A stretch of DNA of 64,000 bases from assembly GCA_030425145.1 (NCBI GenBank), contig JAUHVK010000016.1, positions 1 to 64,000 on the forward strand, read 5' to 3'. The notes under the pieces were generated by a model that was not told the origin of the DNA, did no database searches, and saw only the letters and a program-made list of their open reading frames with translations. The DNA comes from Alphaproteobacteria bacterium. GTDB taxonomy: Bacteria; Pseudomonadota; Alphaproteobacteria; Rhodobacterales; Rhodobacteraceae. Shown here piece after piece: positions 23,395-31,742 of this stretch (position 1 is the first letter of the stretch; each line of letters opens with the position of its first letter). A program made the translations under genes and the position numbers.

Positions 23395-25236
23395 TCACGT
23401 AGACCTATGTTTTTTTATGACTGCGTCCGCGCGCTCCTGAGCGCGACGCAATGTTTCTGACGGTGCGATCAACCCGCGCAGCATGTCGTGGAATTCCTCA
23501 CCACAGATCTGGATGATCTCGGCGATCTCAGGCACAGGAGGACGCGGCCAAAATTGCAGCTCGTCGCGCCACGACATTGCATCGACTGCTTCGAAGATCT
23601 GCGACAGCCGGCGCACATCCGGGTCAGCGCCTACCGAGTAGCGAGGATTGGTGCGGCTGCCGTTTTGCACGAAGAGTTTCTGTGCCTCAGGCGAGGTAAA
23701 GACGCGCAGCGCCTCAACGGCCGCGGGCACACGGTCGGGCGGCAGATTGGCAGGAATGCCCATGATATAGCCGCCAACCGGCGCAATCGGGCTGGCACCT
23801 GGTCCAGCGGGATGAGGCAGATAGCCCGTCTTGCCGTTGGCGGGTGAGTCCTCGTCAAGCTCGAAATACGGCGCAAGCAGAGTGTAGCCATAAGCCATAG
23901 CGATCCGACCCGCCGCGTAGGGTCGCACTCTTTCATACCAGGACATGGACAGGATATCAGGTGGCGAGTATTTCAGAAGTTCCAGGAGAAATTCAGCGGC
24001 ACGCAGGCCCGCATCCGTGTCGATGGTGACGTTGTAGCGCCGATCGGCCAATTGGTCCGTAGCAAAGCCACCCGCGATGCGTGGCAGATCAAAGACCGGC
24101 TGACCAAAGTCGGCAAGCGTCATCAGGACAGTGTGGCCAAGGGCTGTCCCACGCGCAGCATTCCAGGCAATCCCGTGTTGGCCGCTTTGAGGATCGTGCA
24201 AGGCCTTTGCCGCAGCCAAAAGCGCGTCGGTCGTCGCTGGTGGCTCCAACCCGGCTGCCGCAAACAGATCCTTGCGGTAGAACAGAAGCTCCGGCGTTGT
24301 CTGCGCCGGCACACCGTAGGGCCTTCCGCCCCAATGCGCAGCCTGCCAGCCAGCGGTGTGAAAATCGGCAGGGTCGAGACGCGCAACATCCATCGCATCG
24401 TCAAGCGGCATCAGTATCTGGCGATCTGCAAATTCTCCAACCCAGGGGAGGTCGACGGCGATAATATCATACTTACTTGCCTTGCGTTCAGCATTGCGAA
24501 CGGCTTCCTCGTGCAGGCGGTCGATGGAAAAAGCTCGTTGATGGATCTGCGCGCCAATTGATTGTTCAAACTGTCGCTTGAGATTGTCCATCACCATGAA
24601 GGTTGGGTCACCATGAACCAGCACCCGCAAACCACCCGCCAGCTTCAGGGATTCAGACAGTACCTGAAGCGGTGGGATTGAATTGGTGCTCAGATAAGAT
24701 TCGCCAAAGTAGTAATCGCCTGTATCGCCGGGCTTATTTCGCACGCCGAAATGGCCGACAGCCAGTCGGGCAACACGGTTCGAGAGCTGTGCCCATTGCT
24801 CCAAGAGTGCTTCGCTCGGATGCATAGAAAAGCTTTTGCCAGTCTTCGTGCGAGGGCGTTGCTCGATCAGACCCGCCTCGATCATGTCCTTCAGGCGACG
24901 GTTCGCCGTGGCATATGGTACTCGGCTAGCGCCGATCAGAGCGGTGGCAGTGATTGCGCGCCCTTCGAGGTGCCCACGCAATAAAAGAAGGGTCATGCGC
25001 AGGTTAGGATTCGGTGCAGACAGCTCCACCAGATCTTCCAACTCGTCGCCCAACTCCTCAAGAAAGGTGATGATCTGAAGCATCTCGGTCTTGGCCCTCG
25101 GAGGGGTGAACCGGGCTGAGTTACCTCTGTTCATCGCATTCATAGGAACTAGCTTTTTCTTTCTCGCTGACTGTGACGACTGTGCTTTGCGATTACCGCC
25201 AGAAGTATCCATTTTGGACGAATCGGATTTGCCCAT
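23395..25236 (-). CDS. winged-helix regulator fused to a family-1 solute-binding-protein domain
   Basis: A 613-residue protein that appears to be a cytoplasmic sugar sensor. The N-terminus is polar and basic, without a signal peptide. Residues ~50-165 form a winged helix-turn-helix (LLLRGHLEGRAITATALIGA, VPYATANRRLKDMIEAGLI). Residues ~200-600 have the pattern of MalE/SBP_bac_1 periplasmic binding proteins (DIIAVDLPWVGEFADRQILM, YGVPAQTTPELLFYRKDLF, AAVEALRVFTSPEAQKLF). GGAGG precedes the ATG at 25236. It is transcribed divergently from a ribose-type ABC operon and is first in the leftward operon. Ligand-controlled DNA binding at the TATCC-type sites upstream is the likely mechanism. Confidence 0.85.
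   Translation of the reverse strand: MGKSDSSKMDTSGGNRKAQSSQSARKKKLVPMNAMNRGNSARFTPPRAKTEMLQIITFLEELGDELEDLVELSAPNPNLRMTLLLLRGHLEGRAITATALIGASRVPYATANRRLKDMIEAGLIEQRPRTKTGKSFSMHPSEALLEQWAQLSNRVARLAVGHFGVRNKPGDTGDYYFGESYLSTNSIPPLQVLSESLKLAGGLRVLVHGDPTFMVMDNLKRQFEQSIGAQIHQRAFSIDRLHEEAVRNAERKASKYDIIAVDLPWVGEFADRQILMPLDDAMDVARLDPADFHTAGWQAAHWGGRPYGVPAQTTPELLFYRKDLFAAAGLEPPATTDALLAAAKALHDPQSGQHGIAWNAARGTALGHTVLMTLADFGQPVFDLPRIAGGFATDQLADRRYNVTIDTDAGLRAAEFLLELLKYSPPDILSMSWYERVRPYAAGRIAMAYGYTLLAPYFELDEDSPANGKTGYLPHPAGPGASPIAPVGGYIMGIPANLPPDRVPAAVEALRVFTSPEAQKLFVQNGSRTNPRYSVGADPDVRRLSQIFEAVDAMSWRDELQFWPRPPVPEIAEIIQICGEEFHDMLRGLIAPSETLRRAQERADAVIKKHRST
25206..25218. promoter_or_regulatory. TATCC-type operator candidate 1 (inside regulator start)
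   Basis: TATCCATTTTGGA lies within the first codons of the regulator gene. It matches, with two differences, the minus-strand reading of 25314-25326 (TATCCATTTTGAC). A site here would let the regulator block its own gene. Confidence 0.4.
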
Positions 25237-25290
25237 CGGTGCTTGCCTCCGTAAGATGCGAAAGTGGGAGGCCCAAAAGTATCTTAGAAA

Positions 25291-25305
25291 TATCCAAATC
25301 GGATA
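25291..25305. promoter_or_regulatory. TATCC-type operator candidate 2
   Basis: TATCC-AAATC-GGATA is a 15-base inverted repeat in the divergent promoter region, 55 bases upstream of the regulator start codon. It shares the TATCC half-site with the other two candidates. Confidence 0.5.
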
Positions 25306-25313
25306 AAAAAATT

Positions 25314-25333
25314 GTCAAAATGGATACATTTTG
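25314..25333. promoter_or_regulatory. TATCC-type operator candidate 3
   Basis: On the minus strand this reads TATCCATTTTGAC, nearly the same as candidate 1. On the plus strand CAAAAT-GGATAC-ATTTTG (25316-25333) is also an inverted repeat. It lies 23 bases from candidate 2, a little over two helical turns centre to centre, between the two divergent operons. Confidence 0.45.
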
Positions 25334-25451
25334 TGGCGCGATGTTTCTGTCAAACTCGCAGGGTAGCTTCAGTCCACCGGACAATGATTCCCAGCAGGAG
25401 GCGGGAGTCGAATGAATTGAGCTTAGACAAGTTCCTTGGGAGGAAGCCAAA

Positions 25452-26408
25452 ATGAAACTTCGTAGAATTCTTGCGGCCACGACAGCAACGGCGGCAATGA
25501 CCGTCGCCGGAATGGCCGCAGCCGAAACCATGACGATCGGCATCACGCAGAACAACGTTGGGGTCGACAGCTACCAGACCACGTACGAAAAAGCCTTTAT
25601 CGCAGCCGCAGAAGCCAACGCAGACGTCGAAGTCGTCGTCCTGGACGCAGGTGGTGACGTTGCCCGCCAGATCGCTCAGATGGAAGACCTGATCCAGCAA
25701 GAAGTTGACGCGATCATCATCTGGCCAACAAACGGCGAAGCCGTGATACCCGCAGTTCGCAAGGCGCATCAGGCTGGCATTCCAGTTGTCGTGACCAACT
25801 CGAACATCGCCGAGGCAGGTTTCCCGTTCGTTTCGACGTTCTCTGGCCCGGACAACATCACACAAGGCGCCCGTTCCGCCGAAATCATGTGTGATCGCTT
25901 CAAGGCATTGGGCATCGAGAACGAAGCAAAGGTCGTGCACATCACGGGCCAGCCGGGCTACACGACCGCCATCGAGCGGGCCAAGGGCTTCAACGATCGT
26001 CTGCCCGAAGTCTGTCCGAACGTTGAACAGATCGACGAGCAGCCAGGCGACTGGAACCGCGAAAAGTCGCAGCAGGTCATGGAGGCCTTCCTCGTCAAGT
26101 ATGACGACATTGACGGTGTTTATTCCGGTGACGACAACATGGGCGTTGGCGCAATGAACGCTGCCATCGCAGCGGGCCGCGAAGGCATCACCTTCGTTGG
26201 CGCAACCAACTTCGCAGTTGGTTATGAGGCAATGGCCGCAGGCACCTACTGGGGGTCAATCTACCAGTCACCTGTTGATGACGCCGAAGCCGCGCTGAAG
26301 TCCGCGATTGACCTGCTCAACGGTGAAGAACTGCCGTTCCTGAACTACTTCGACACACCGAAGATCACTCAGGACAACATGGGCGACTTCACCAAGCCCG
26401 TCTTCTAA
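25452..26408 (+). CDS. sugar ABC transporter periplasmic binding protein (RbsB type)
   Basis: Periplasmic ligand-binding component of a ribose/autoinducer-type (CUT2) importer. A signal peptide is evident (residues 1-24: MKLRR, hydrophobic stretch, cleavage near AAAET). The mature protein has the peripla_BP_4 pattern: TIGITQNNVGVDSYQT, QMEDLIQQEVDAIIIWPTNG, VVVTNSNIAEAG, then ITGQPGYTTAIERAKGF, VYSGDDNMGVGAM and a C-terminal GTYWGSIYQSP. The length of 318 residues is normal. AGGAAG lies before the ATG. A strong hairpin follows, so this gene is probably expressed above the rest of the operon. The ligand is not identifiable. Confidence 0.92.
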   Translation: MKLRRILAATTATAAMTVAGMAAAETMTIGITQNNVGVDSYQTTYEKAFIAAAEANADVEVVVLDAGGDVARQIAQMEDLIQQEVDAIIIWPTNGEAVIPAVRKAHQAGIPVVVTNSNIAEAGFPFVSTFSGPDNITQGARSAEIMCDRFKALGIENEAKVVHITGQPGYTTAIERAKGFNDRLPEVCPNVEQIDEQPGDWNREKSQQVMEAFLVKYDDIDGVYSGDDNMGVGAMNAAIAAGREGITFVGATNFAVGYEAMAAGTYWGSIYQSPVDDAEAALKSAIDLLNGEELPFLNYFDTPKITQDNMGDFTKPVF

Positions 26409-26424
26409 GACCAAACTTTCGGGC

Positions 26425-26442
26425 GGGGGGCTTCGGCCCCCC
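26425..26442 (+). terminator. GC-rich hairpin after the binding-protein gene
   Basis: GGGGGG and CCCCCC flank the stable loop CTTCGG, followed by TTCCT. It is probably a partial terminator or mRNA stabiliser that gives excess binding protein over the downstream genes, common in ABC operons. Confidence 0.55.
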
Positions 26443-26494
26443 TTCCTACCTCTGGTCGGTTTCCAACAATAAATTCAGGTACGGGAGAAGACCG

Positions 26495-27286
26495 ATGGGT
26501 CGAGTCTCTGGTCGGTCGTGCATTGTGACCGGTGCGGCACAAGGTATTGGACGCGCTATTGCGGAGGCACTGTTGGACGAGGGCGCCAGCGTCTGTTTCG
26601 CAGACTTAAATGGCAAGAAGGTTGCAGAGATCGCGGATCTGAACCGGTCAGCGCACGGCGAAAGCCGGGTAACGCATACCCAGGTTGATGTGACAGACCG
26701 CGAAACCGTCCGCGCCATGATTGACCATACAGTCGCGACATTTGGCAAACTGGATGTGAATTTCAATAATGCCGGCGTCAACAAGCCCATGAATTTTCTC
26801 GATGTGACCGAAGAGAACTGGCGCTTTATCAACGATGTAAACGGTCTTGGTTGTCTTATCGGGATGCAGGAAGCGGCAAAGCAGTTTATCCGCCAGGGCA
26901 CGTTCGGAAAGATCATCAACACCGCCTCGATCGCGTCGCGGCAAGGCTTTGACAACGTAGCCCCCTATTGCGCTTCAAAGTTTGGCGTTGTTGCGCTGAC
27001 GCAATCTGGTGCACGGGATCTGGCGAAACATAACATCACCGTAACCGGTTTTGCGCCCGGTGTTGTTGACACCGAAATGTGGGCGCAGGTCGATCAGGAT
27101 CTGATGGACATTGGAGCAGCCGAACGACCGGGACAGGCGATGGAAGAGTTTTCAGCGGATATCCTGAAAGGCCGGGTGGCTAAGCCGCAAGATATCACAG
27201 GTACGACAACGTTTTTGGCCGCGCCTGACAGTGACTACATGACAGGCCAGATCGTTATGATCGATGGGGGAATGACGTTGGTTTGA
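26495..27286 (+). CDS. SDR-family dehydrogenase, second paralogue
   Basis: NAD(P)-dependent oxidoreductase, 263 residues. TGAAQGIGRAIAEAL is the coenzyme motif; FNNAGVNKP, the catalytic Ser in NTASIASRQG and the YCASKFG Tyr/Lys pair are present; the C-terminus is SDYMTGQIVMIDGG. It resembles the SDR at 22567-23376 along its whole length but is encoded in the opposite operon, inserted between the binding protein and the permeases. An oxidoreductase placed inside the transport operon points to direct oxidation of the imported sugar or polyol. Confidence 0.9.
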   Translation: MGRVSGRSCIVTGAAQGIGRAIAEALLDEGASVCFADLNGKKVAEIADLNRSAHGESRVTHTQVDVTDRETVRAMIDHTVATFGKLDVNFNNAGVNKPMNFLDVTEENWRFINDVNGLGCLIGMQEAAKQFIRQGTFGKIINTASIASRQGFDNVAPYCASKFGVVALTQSGARDLAKHNITVTGFAPGVVDTEMWAQVDQDLMDIGAAERPGQAMEEFSADILKGRVAKPQDITGTTTFLAAPDSDYMTGQIVMIDGGMTLV

Positions 27287-27361
27287 CCCACGCTTCGGTG
27301 GTGGGCCGCCGATGGATAAGACAAGAGAAAGACAGCCAAGCGCGGCTTTAGGGAGGGAACT

Positions 27362-28336
27362 ATGGCGGAGTCAACGAAGCAGGATATCGGAAAGCTGCTG
27401 GCGAAGCAGGGCATCCTGATCGCCTTCGCACTTTTCATAATCGGATTCACAATTGCCAACCCGAAATTTCTGACTCTCGACAATTTCGAGAACGTTGTTA
27501 GGTCCTCGGCAATTCTGGGGGTGATGGCCTTGGGAGTCACCTTCGTCGTGATCAGCGGCAATCTGGATCTCTCTGTCGGGTCAATGATGTCATTCTCGAC
27601 CATCGTTGTTCTTGATCTTCACGACAAACTGGGTCCGACCCTTGCGATCCCCGCCATGTTCGCGATGACGCTCTGCCTGGGGGCGCTCATCGGGTTCCTT
27701 GTCGGCTATCTCAAGCTCAATTCCCTGATTGTGACTCTGGGTATGCTGTCGGCAATCCACGGGCTGACGCTGACCTATTCAGGCGGCAAGAACATGGACA
27801 TTGCTGACAAGGAAGGGACCTGGTTTGCCATCTTCGGGCAGGGTAACATCCTCGGAATCCAGACGCCTATTCTGATCTTCATCGCGCTGGCGGCTTTGCT
27901 GGGGATCATCTTGGCCAAGACGCCTTTCGGGCGAAAGGTCTACGCGGTAGGCGGCAACGGTACGGCGGCGACCTTCTCGGGGATCCGGCGCGCGCGCGTC
28001 GTTTTTCTGTGCTATATCATGTCTGCGCTTTGTGTGGCGACGGCAGGCTTGATTCAGGCGAGCCGCTCCATGGGATCACAAAACACCGTCGGGCAGGGTC
28101 TGGAGCTTGAAGTGTTGGCCGCTGTCATTCTTGGCGGCGCGTCGCTGCTGGGTGGATCGGGGACGATCTTCAAGACAGTGATCGGCGTTCTGATCCTTGG
28201 ATTTATTCAGAATGGCCTTTTGCTGGTCGGGCTCGACTTCTCGGTTCAGTACGTTGTGACCTGGATCATCATCATCCTTGCAGTCTGGCTCGATATTGCA
28301 GCCAAACGCGGCAAGCTCATGTCGCCGATCGCGTAA
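27362..28336 (+). CDS. ribose-type ABC transporter permease (first)
   Basis: Membrane subunit of the CUT2-type importer, 324 residues with about eight to ten hydrophobic segments. Family blocks are SSAILGVMALGVTFVVISGN followed by LDLSVGSMMS, and the C-terminal EVLAAVILGGASLLGGSGT. GGGAGG precedes the ATG at 27362. It pairs with the next permease to form a heterodimeric channel, each binding one half of the ATPase. Confidence 0.93.
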   Translation: MAESTKQDIGKLLAKQGILIAFALFIIGFTIANPKFLTLDNFENVVRSSAILGVMALGVTFVVISGNLDLSVGSMMSFSTIVVLDLHDKLGPTLAIPAMFAMTLCLGALIGFLVGYLKLNSLIVTLGMLSAIHGLTLTYSGGKNMDIADKEGTWFAIFGQGNILGIQTPILIFIALAALLGIILAKTPFGRKVYAVGGNGTAATFSGIRRARVVFLCYIMSALCVATAGLIQASRSMGSQNTVGQGLELEVLAAVILGGASLLGGSGTIFKTVIGVLILGFIQNGLLLVGLDFSVQYVVTWIIIILAVWLDIAAKRGKLMSPIA

Positions 28337-28348
28337 GGGGGGAAGAAC

Positions 28349-29350
28349 ATGCAAGTTGGAAAACTCTCGAAATACTTGGCGGGTGGCGCCATCTGGGGCT
28401 TCATCGTTCTTGAGCTGATCTTCTTCTCGGTTGCCGGTGAGTTCTTCTCGGTCAGTGACAAAGCCTTCATGGACGCTGACAACATGCTGTTGTTGCTGAA
28501 ACAGTCGGCACCCATCGGGATCATCGCCATGGGGATGACCATTGTCATGGTCAACGGCAACATCGATCTGTCGGTCGGGGCGATTTATGCGATTTGCGCC
28601 ATTATCCTGCTGGATTCGATGACTTGGACGATGTTCGCGGGCCTTGGAAACTGGGTCATTCCTGTGGCCTGGTGCCTCGCGCTCCTGACGGGTCTCGTTC
28701 TCGGCGCGATCAATGGATTGATCGTGTGGAAGACCGGGGTAGATGCCTTTATCGTGACGCTTGGTTCCATGCTGGGCTATCGCGGGCTGGTCTTCATGTA
28801 CAACGGAGAGCAGCCGACAAGCCATCTGAACTGGACACTGGTTGATTTTGCCGAGGCGCAATTCCTTGGCCTCCACACGGCGACTTGGTTCCTGCTGGTT
28901 GTCACCGTGGCGATCTGGTTCCTGATGAACCGCACAGTGCATGGCCGCAACGCCTATGCCATCGGAAACAACCGCGAGGCGGCGGTCAATGCGGGTATCC
29001 GCGTCGGCCCGCATATGATGATCAACTTCATGATCATCGGGTTTCTGGCGGCGCTGTCTGCCGTGGTGTTCTATTCGGAATCCGGTTCCGTGAACCCCAA
29101 CGACGGCCAGCTTTATGAGTTGTGGGTGATCACCGCTGTCGTTCTGGGCGGCACCAAGCTGACTGGTGGGGCAGGTTCGATTGTCTCGACATTCGGGGGT
29201 GTGATCGCGATCCAGCTCTTGCGTAAGGGCCTTGCCCATATCGGCGCTGACACATCCACCGTGAACCTTGTGATCGGTCTGATCCTGATCGCCGTGCTGT
29301 TCCTCGATCGTCAGTTGAACGTGAAAGGCAAAGAGGAGTTGAAGGTATGA
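28349..29350 (+). CDS. ribose-type ABC transporter permease (second)
   Basis: Second membrane subunit, 333 residues. MGMTIVMVNGNIDLSVGAIY and WVITAVVLGGTKLTGGAGS are the family signatures; the N-terminus holds one extra hydrophobic helix. It begins 12 bases after the first permease and its last four bases overlap the ATPase start (ATGA). Two different permeases rather than one duplicated gene are typical of several CUT2 systems. Confidence 0.93.
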   Translation: MQVGKLSKYLAGGAIWGFIVLELIFFSVAGEFFSVSDKAFMDADNMLLLLKQSAPIGIIAMGMTIVMVNGNIDLSVGAIYAICAIILLDSMTWTMFAGLGNWVIPVAWCLALLTGLVLGAINGLIVWKTGVDAFIVTLGSMLGYRGLVFMYNGEQPTSHLNWTLVDFAEAQFLGLHTATWFLLVVTVAIWFLMNRTVHGRNAYAIGNNREAAVNAGIRVGPHMMINFMIIGFLAALSAVVFYSESGSVNPNDGQLYELWVITAVVLGGTKLTGGAGSIVSTFGGVIAIQLLRKGLAHIGADTSTVNLVIGLILIAVLFLDRQLNVKGKEELKV

Positions 29351-30876
29351 CCGAGATCATTGATCAAACCACCCCCACCCCCGTCCTGCGGCTGGAAGAC
29401 ATCGTTAAAACCTTTCCCGGCGTGCGTGCCCTTGATGGCGTCTCGCTGACCATTCTGCCTGGCGAAGTCCATGCCCTTATGGGCGAAAACGGCGCCGGCA
29501 AGTCAACCCTGATGAAGGTGCTTGGAGGCATTCACCAACCCGACGAAGGCCAGATCATCGTTGCAGAACAACCGGTGGTCATGTCCGGCCCGCTCGACGC
29601 GAAGGCCAAAGGCATCGTCTTCATTCACCAGGAACTCAGCCTCGCGGATGAACTTTCCGTGGCCGAGAATATCTATCTGGGTGAATTGCCACACAAACGG
29701 TTCGGACTGGTCGACTGGGCCGAACTTGAGGCCAAGACCAACGCGATCCTCGAAAAGCTCAAGGTTGGCTTCAATGCAAAGACCCGCGTCGGCGATCTTT
29801 CGATCGCCAATCAGCAGATGGTCGAAATCGCCCGCGCGCTGACGGTGGATGCCAAAGCTGTGATCTTTGACGAACCGACCGCTTCGCTCACCGATGCTGA
29901 GAAAGTGGTTCTGTTCGAGGTTATTTCCGACCTGCAGGAGCAAGGGGTGGGCATCGCCTACATTTCGCACCGTATGGAAGAGATATTCAAAATCACCGAC
30001 CGCATCAGCGTTCTGCGCGACGGCCAATATCAAGGAACGGTCAACACCGCCGACACAAACGAAGAAAATGTGACGCAGATGATGATCGGCCGCAAGCTCG
30101 ACCTGAGCCGCAACGAAGCCCATCACGAGCTTGGCGAGGTCGCGCTCGAAGTGCGCGGACTGAGCTGTGGCAGTCTTTTCGAAGATGTCAATTTCGAAGT
30201 GCGGCGTGGAGAAGTTGTAGGCTTTTATGGCCTTGTTGGCGCGGGTCGGACTGAAATCGCCGAAACCCTGTTTGGCTTACGGAACCCAACATCCGGCTCC
30301 ATCTTTTTGGATGGTGCCGAGGTGGCGATCACATCGCCCCATGACGCTATTGAGCGGGGTATCTCGCTTGTGCCTGAAGACCGCAAAGGCCAGGGATTGG
30401 TGCTGGGCATGAACTGCCGCGACAACATGACCTTGCCTCAAGTTGATGATCTCAAGGCCGGCCCCTTCGTCGCCGACGGGGCCGAGATCGCAATCTTTGA
30501 TCAATACCGCGACAAGCTCGATATCAGGACACCGGGTTGGAAACAGCTCGTAGGTAACCTCTCGGGTGGCAATCAACAAAAGATCGTCATCGGGAAATGG
30601 CTGTCGATGCGCCCCAATGTGCTTATCGTCGATGAACCGACACGCGGGATCGACGTTGGATCGAAAGCTGAAATTCACAACCTACTTCGAGACCTGGCCG
30701 CCCAGGGTTATGCGGTGATCGTGATCAGCTCGGAAATGCCCGAGGTTCTTCACGTGGCCGACCGCATTGTTGCAATGTATTCGGGTCGGATTATGCGGAC
30801 TTTCACTTCTGAAGAAGTGACGGAGGAAAACCTCATCGCAGCCATATCCGGACTGAACACCGAAAAGGTAGCCTGA
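29347..30876 (+). CDS. ribose-type ABC transporter ATP-binding protein (RbsA type)
   Basis: Double-domain ATPase of the importer, 509 residues. The first half has Walker A GENGAGKST and Walker B VIFDEPTASL; the second half has the typical degenerate P-loop GLVGAGRTE, the signature LSGGNQQK and VLIVDEPTRGIDVG. It ends with ISSEMPEVLHVADRI. Translational overlaps with both neighbours (ATGA upstream, shared base downstream) show tight co-expression. Confidence 0.94.
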   Translation: MTEIIDQTTPTPVLRLEDIVKTFPGVRALDGVSLTILPGEVHALMGENGAGKSTLMKVLGGIHQPDEGQIIVAEQPVVMSGPLDAKAKGIVFIHQELSLADELSVAENIYLGELPHKRFGLVDWAELEAKTNAILEKLKVGFNAKTRVGDLSIANQQMVEIARALTVDAKAVIFDEPTASLTDAEKVVLFEVISDLQEQGVGIAYISHRMEEIFKITDRISVLRDGQYQGTVNTADTNEENVTQMMIGRKLDLSRNEAHHELGEVALEVRGLSCGSLFEDVNFEVRRGEVVGFYGLVGAGRTEIAETLFGLRNPTSGSIFLDGAEVAITSPHDAIERGISLVPEDRKGQGLVLGMNCRDNMTLPQVDDLKAGPFVADGAEIAIFDQYRDKLDIRTPGWKQLVGNLSGGNQQKIVIGKWLSMRPNVLIVDEPTRGIDVGSKAEIHNLLRDLAAQGYAVIVISSEMPEVLHVADRIVAMYSGRIMRTFTSEEVTEENLIAAISGLNTEKVA

Positions 30877-31742
30877 TGCGGGTCGGCTTTGTTGGGCTGG
30901 GACGGATGGGCGCCCTTATGGTGCGCAATTTGGCGCGGTCGGGGCATGACGTAACGCTGTGGAACCGCACCCGCAACAAGGCCGAAGCCTTGGCCAGCGA
31001 ATTGAACTGCGCCGTGGCCGATAGCCCGCGCGCGCTGTCGGACGCGGCGCATGTCGTTGTCACGATGCTGGCCGACGATCCGTCGTCAAAGGCAGTACAC
31101 GCCGGCGAAGATGGCCTTTTTGCCGGATCGACGGAAACCTTCATTGAAATGGGCACGATGAGTCCGGACCACATCGCATGGCTGGCGCAACGGGCTCCTG
31201 CGGGTGCCCGTGTCATCGACGCGCCGGTCTCTGGCGCAACACAGGCCGCCGCCGACGCGCAGCTTCTGATTATGGCGGGCTGCGCGCCGGACGAGGCCGC
31301 CACACTCTCCGCGCTTTTTGATTCCATGGGCAAGCAGACTATTTACCTCGGTGAAACAGGACGTGGCGCTGTGATGAAGCTGTCGGTCAATGCATTAATC
31401 CACGGTATCAATCAAACCTTGGCCGAGGCGATGACTCTGGCCGAGGCGGCGGGCATCGAACCGGACGCGGCCTTTGATGTGATTGAGGCCTCTGCCGCCT
31501 GCGCGCCGATGCTTAAATACCGCCGCCCGATTTACCTCGATGAGGCCGCGCATGACGTGACCTTCACCGTGGCTCTTGCGCGCAAGGATATGGAAGTCAC
31601 TGTCGATCTGGCCCGCAAACTCGGAACCGACATGCCACAGGGGCGAAGCACCTTGGACATCCTGGAAAAGGCGGAATCAGAAGGTTATTCCGCCCGCGAT
31701 ATGGCCTCGATCCTGAACTTTATGAGAGGACAAAATACATGA
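30876..31742 (+). CDS. NAD(P)-dependent beta-hydroxyacid dehydrogenase family protein
   Basis: Member of the 3-hydroxyisobutyrate/tartronate-semialdehyde/6-phosphogluconate dehydrogenase family, 288 residues. The N-terminal Rossmann motif is GFVGLGRMGALMVRNLARSG; the substrate loop DAPVSGATQAA and the catalytic lysine helix GAVMKLSVNALIHGINQTL are present. It would oxidise a beta-hydroxy acid or reduce a semialdehyde. It starts directly at the end of the ATPase gene and overlaps the next gene by four bases. The substrate is unknown. Confidence 0.88.
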   Translation: MRVGFVGLGRMGALMVRNLARSGHDVTLWNRTRNKAEALASELNCAVADSPRALSDAAHVVVTMLADDPSSKAVHAGEDGLFAGSTETFIEMGTMSPDHIAWLAQRAPAGARVIDAPVSGATQAAADAQLLIMAGCAPDEAATLSALFDSMGKQTIYLGETGRGAVMKLSVNALIHGINQTLAEAMTLAEAAGIEPDAAFDVIEASAACAPMLKYRRPIYLDEAAHDVTFTVALARKDMEVTVDLARKLGTDMPQGRSTLDILEKAESEGYSARDMASILNFMRGQNT

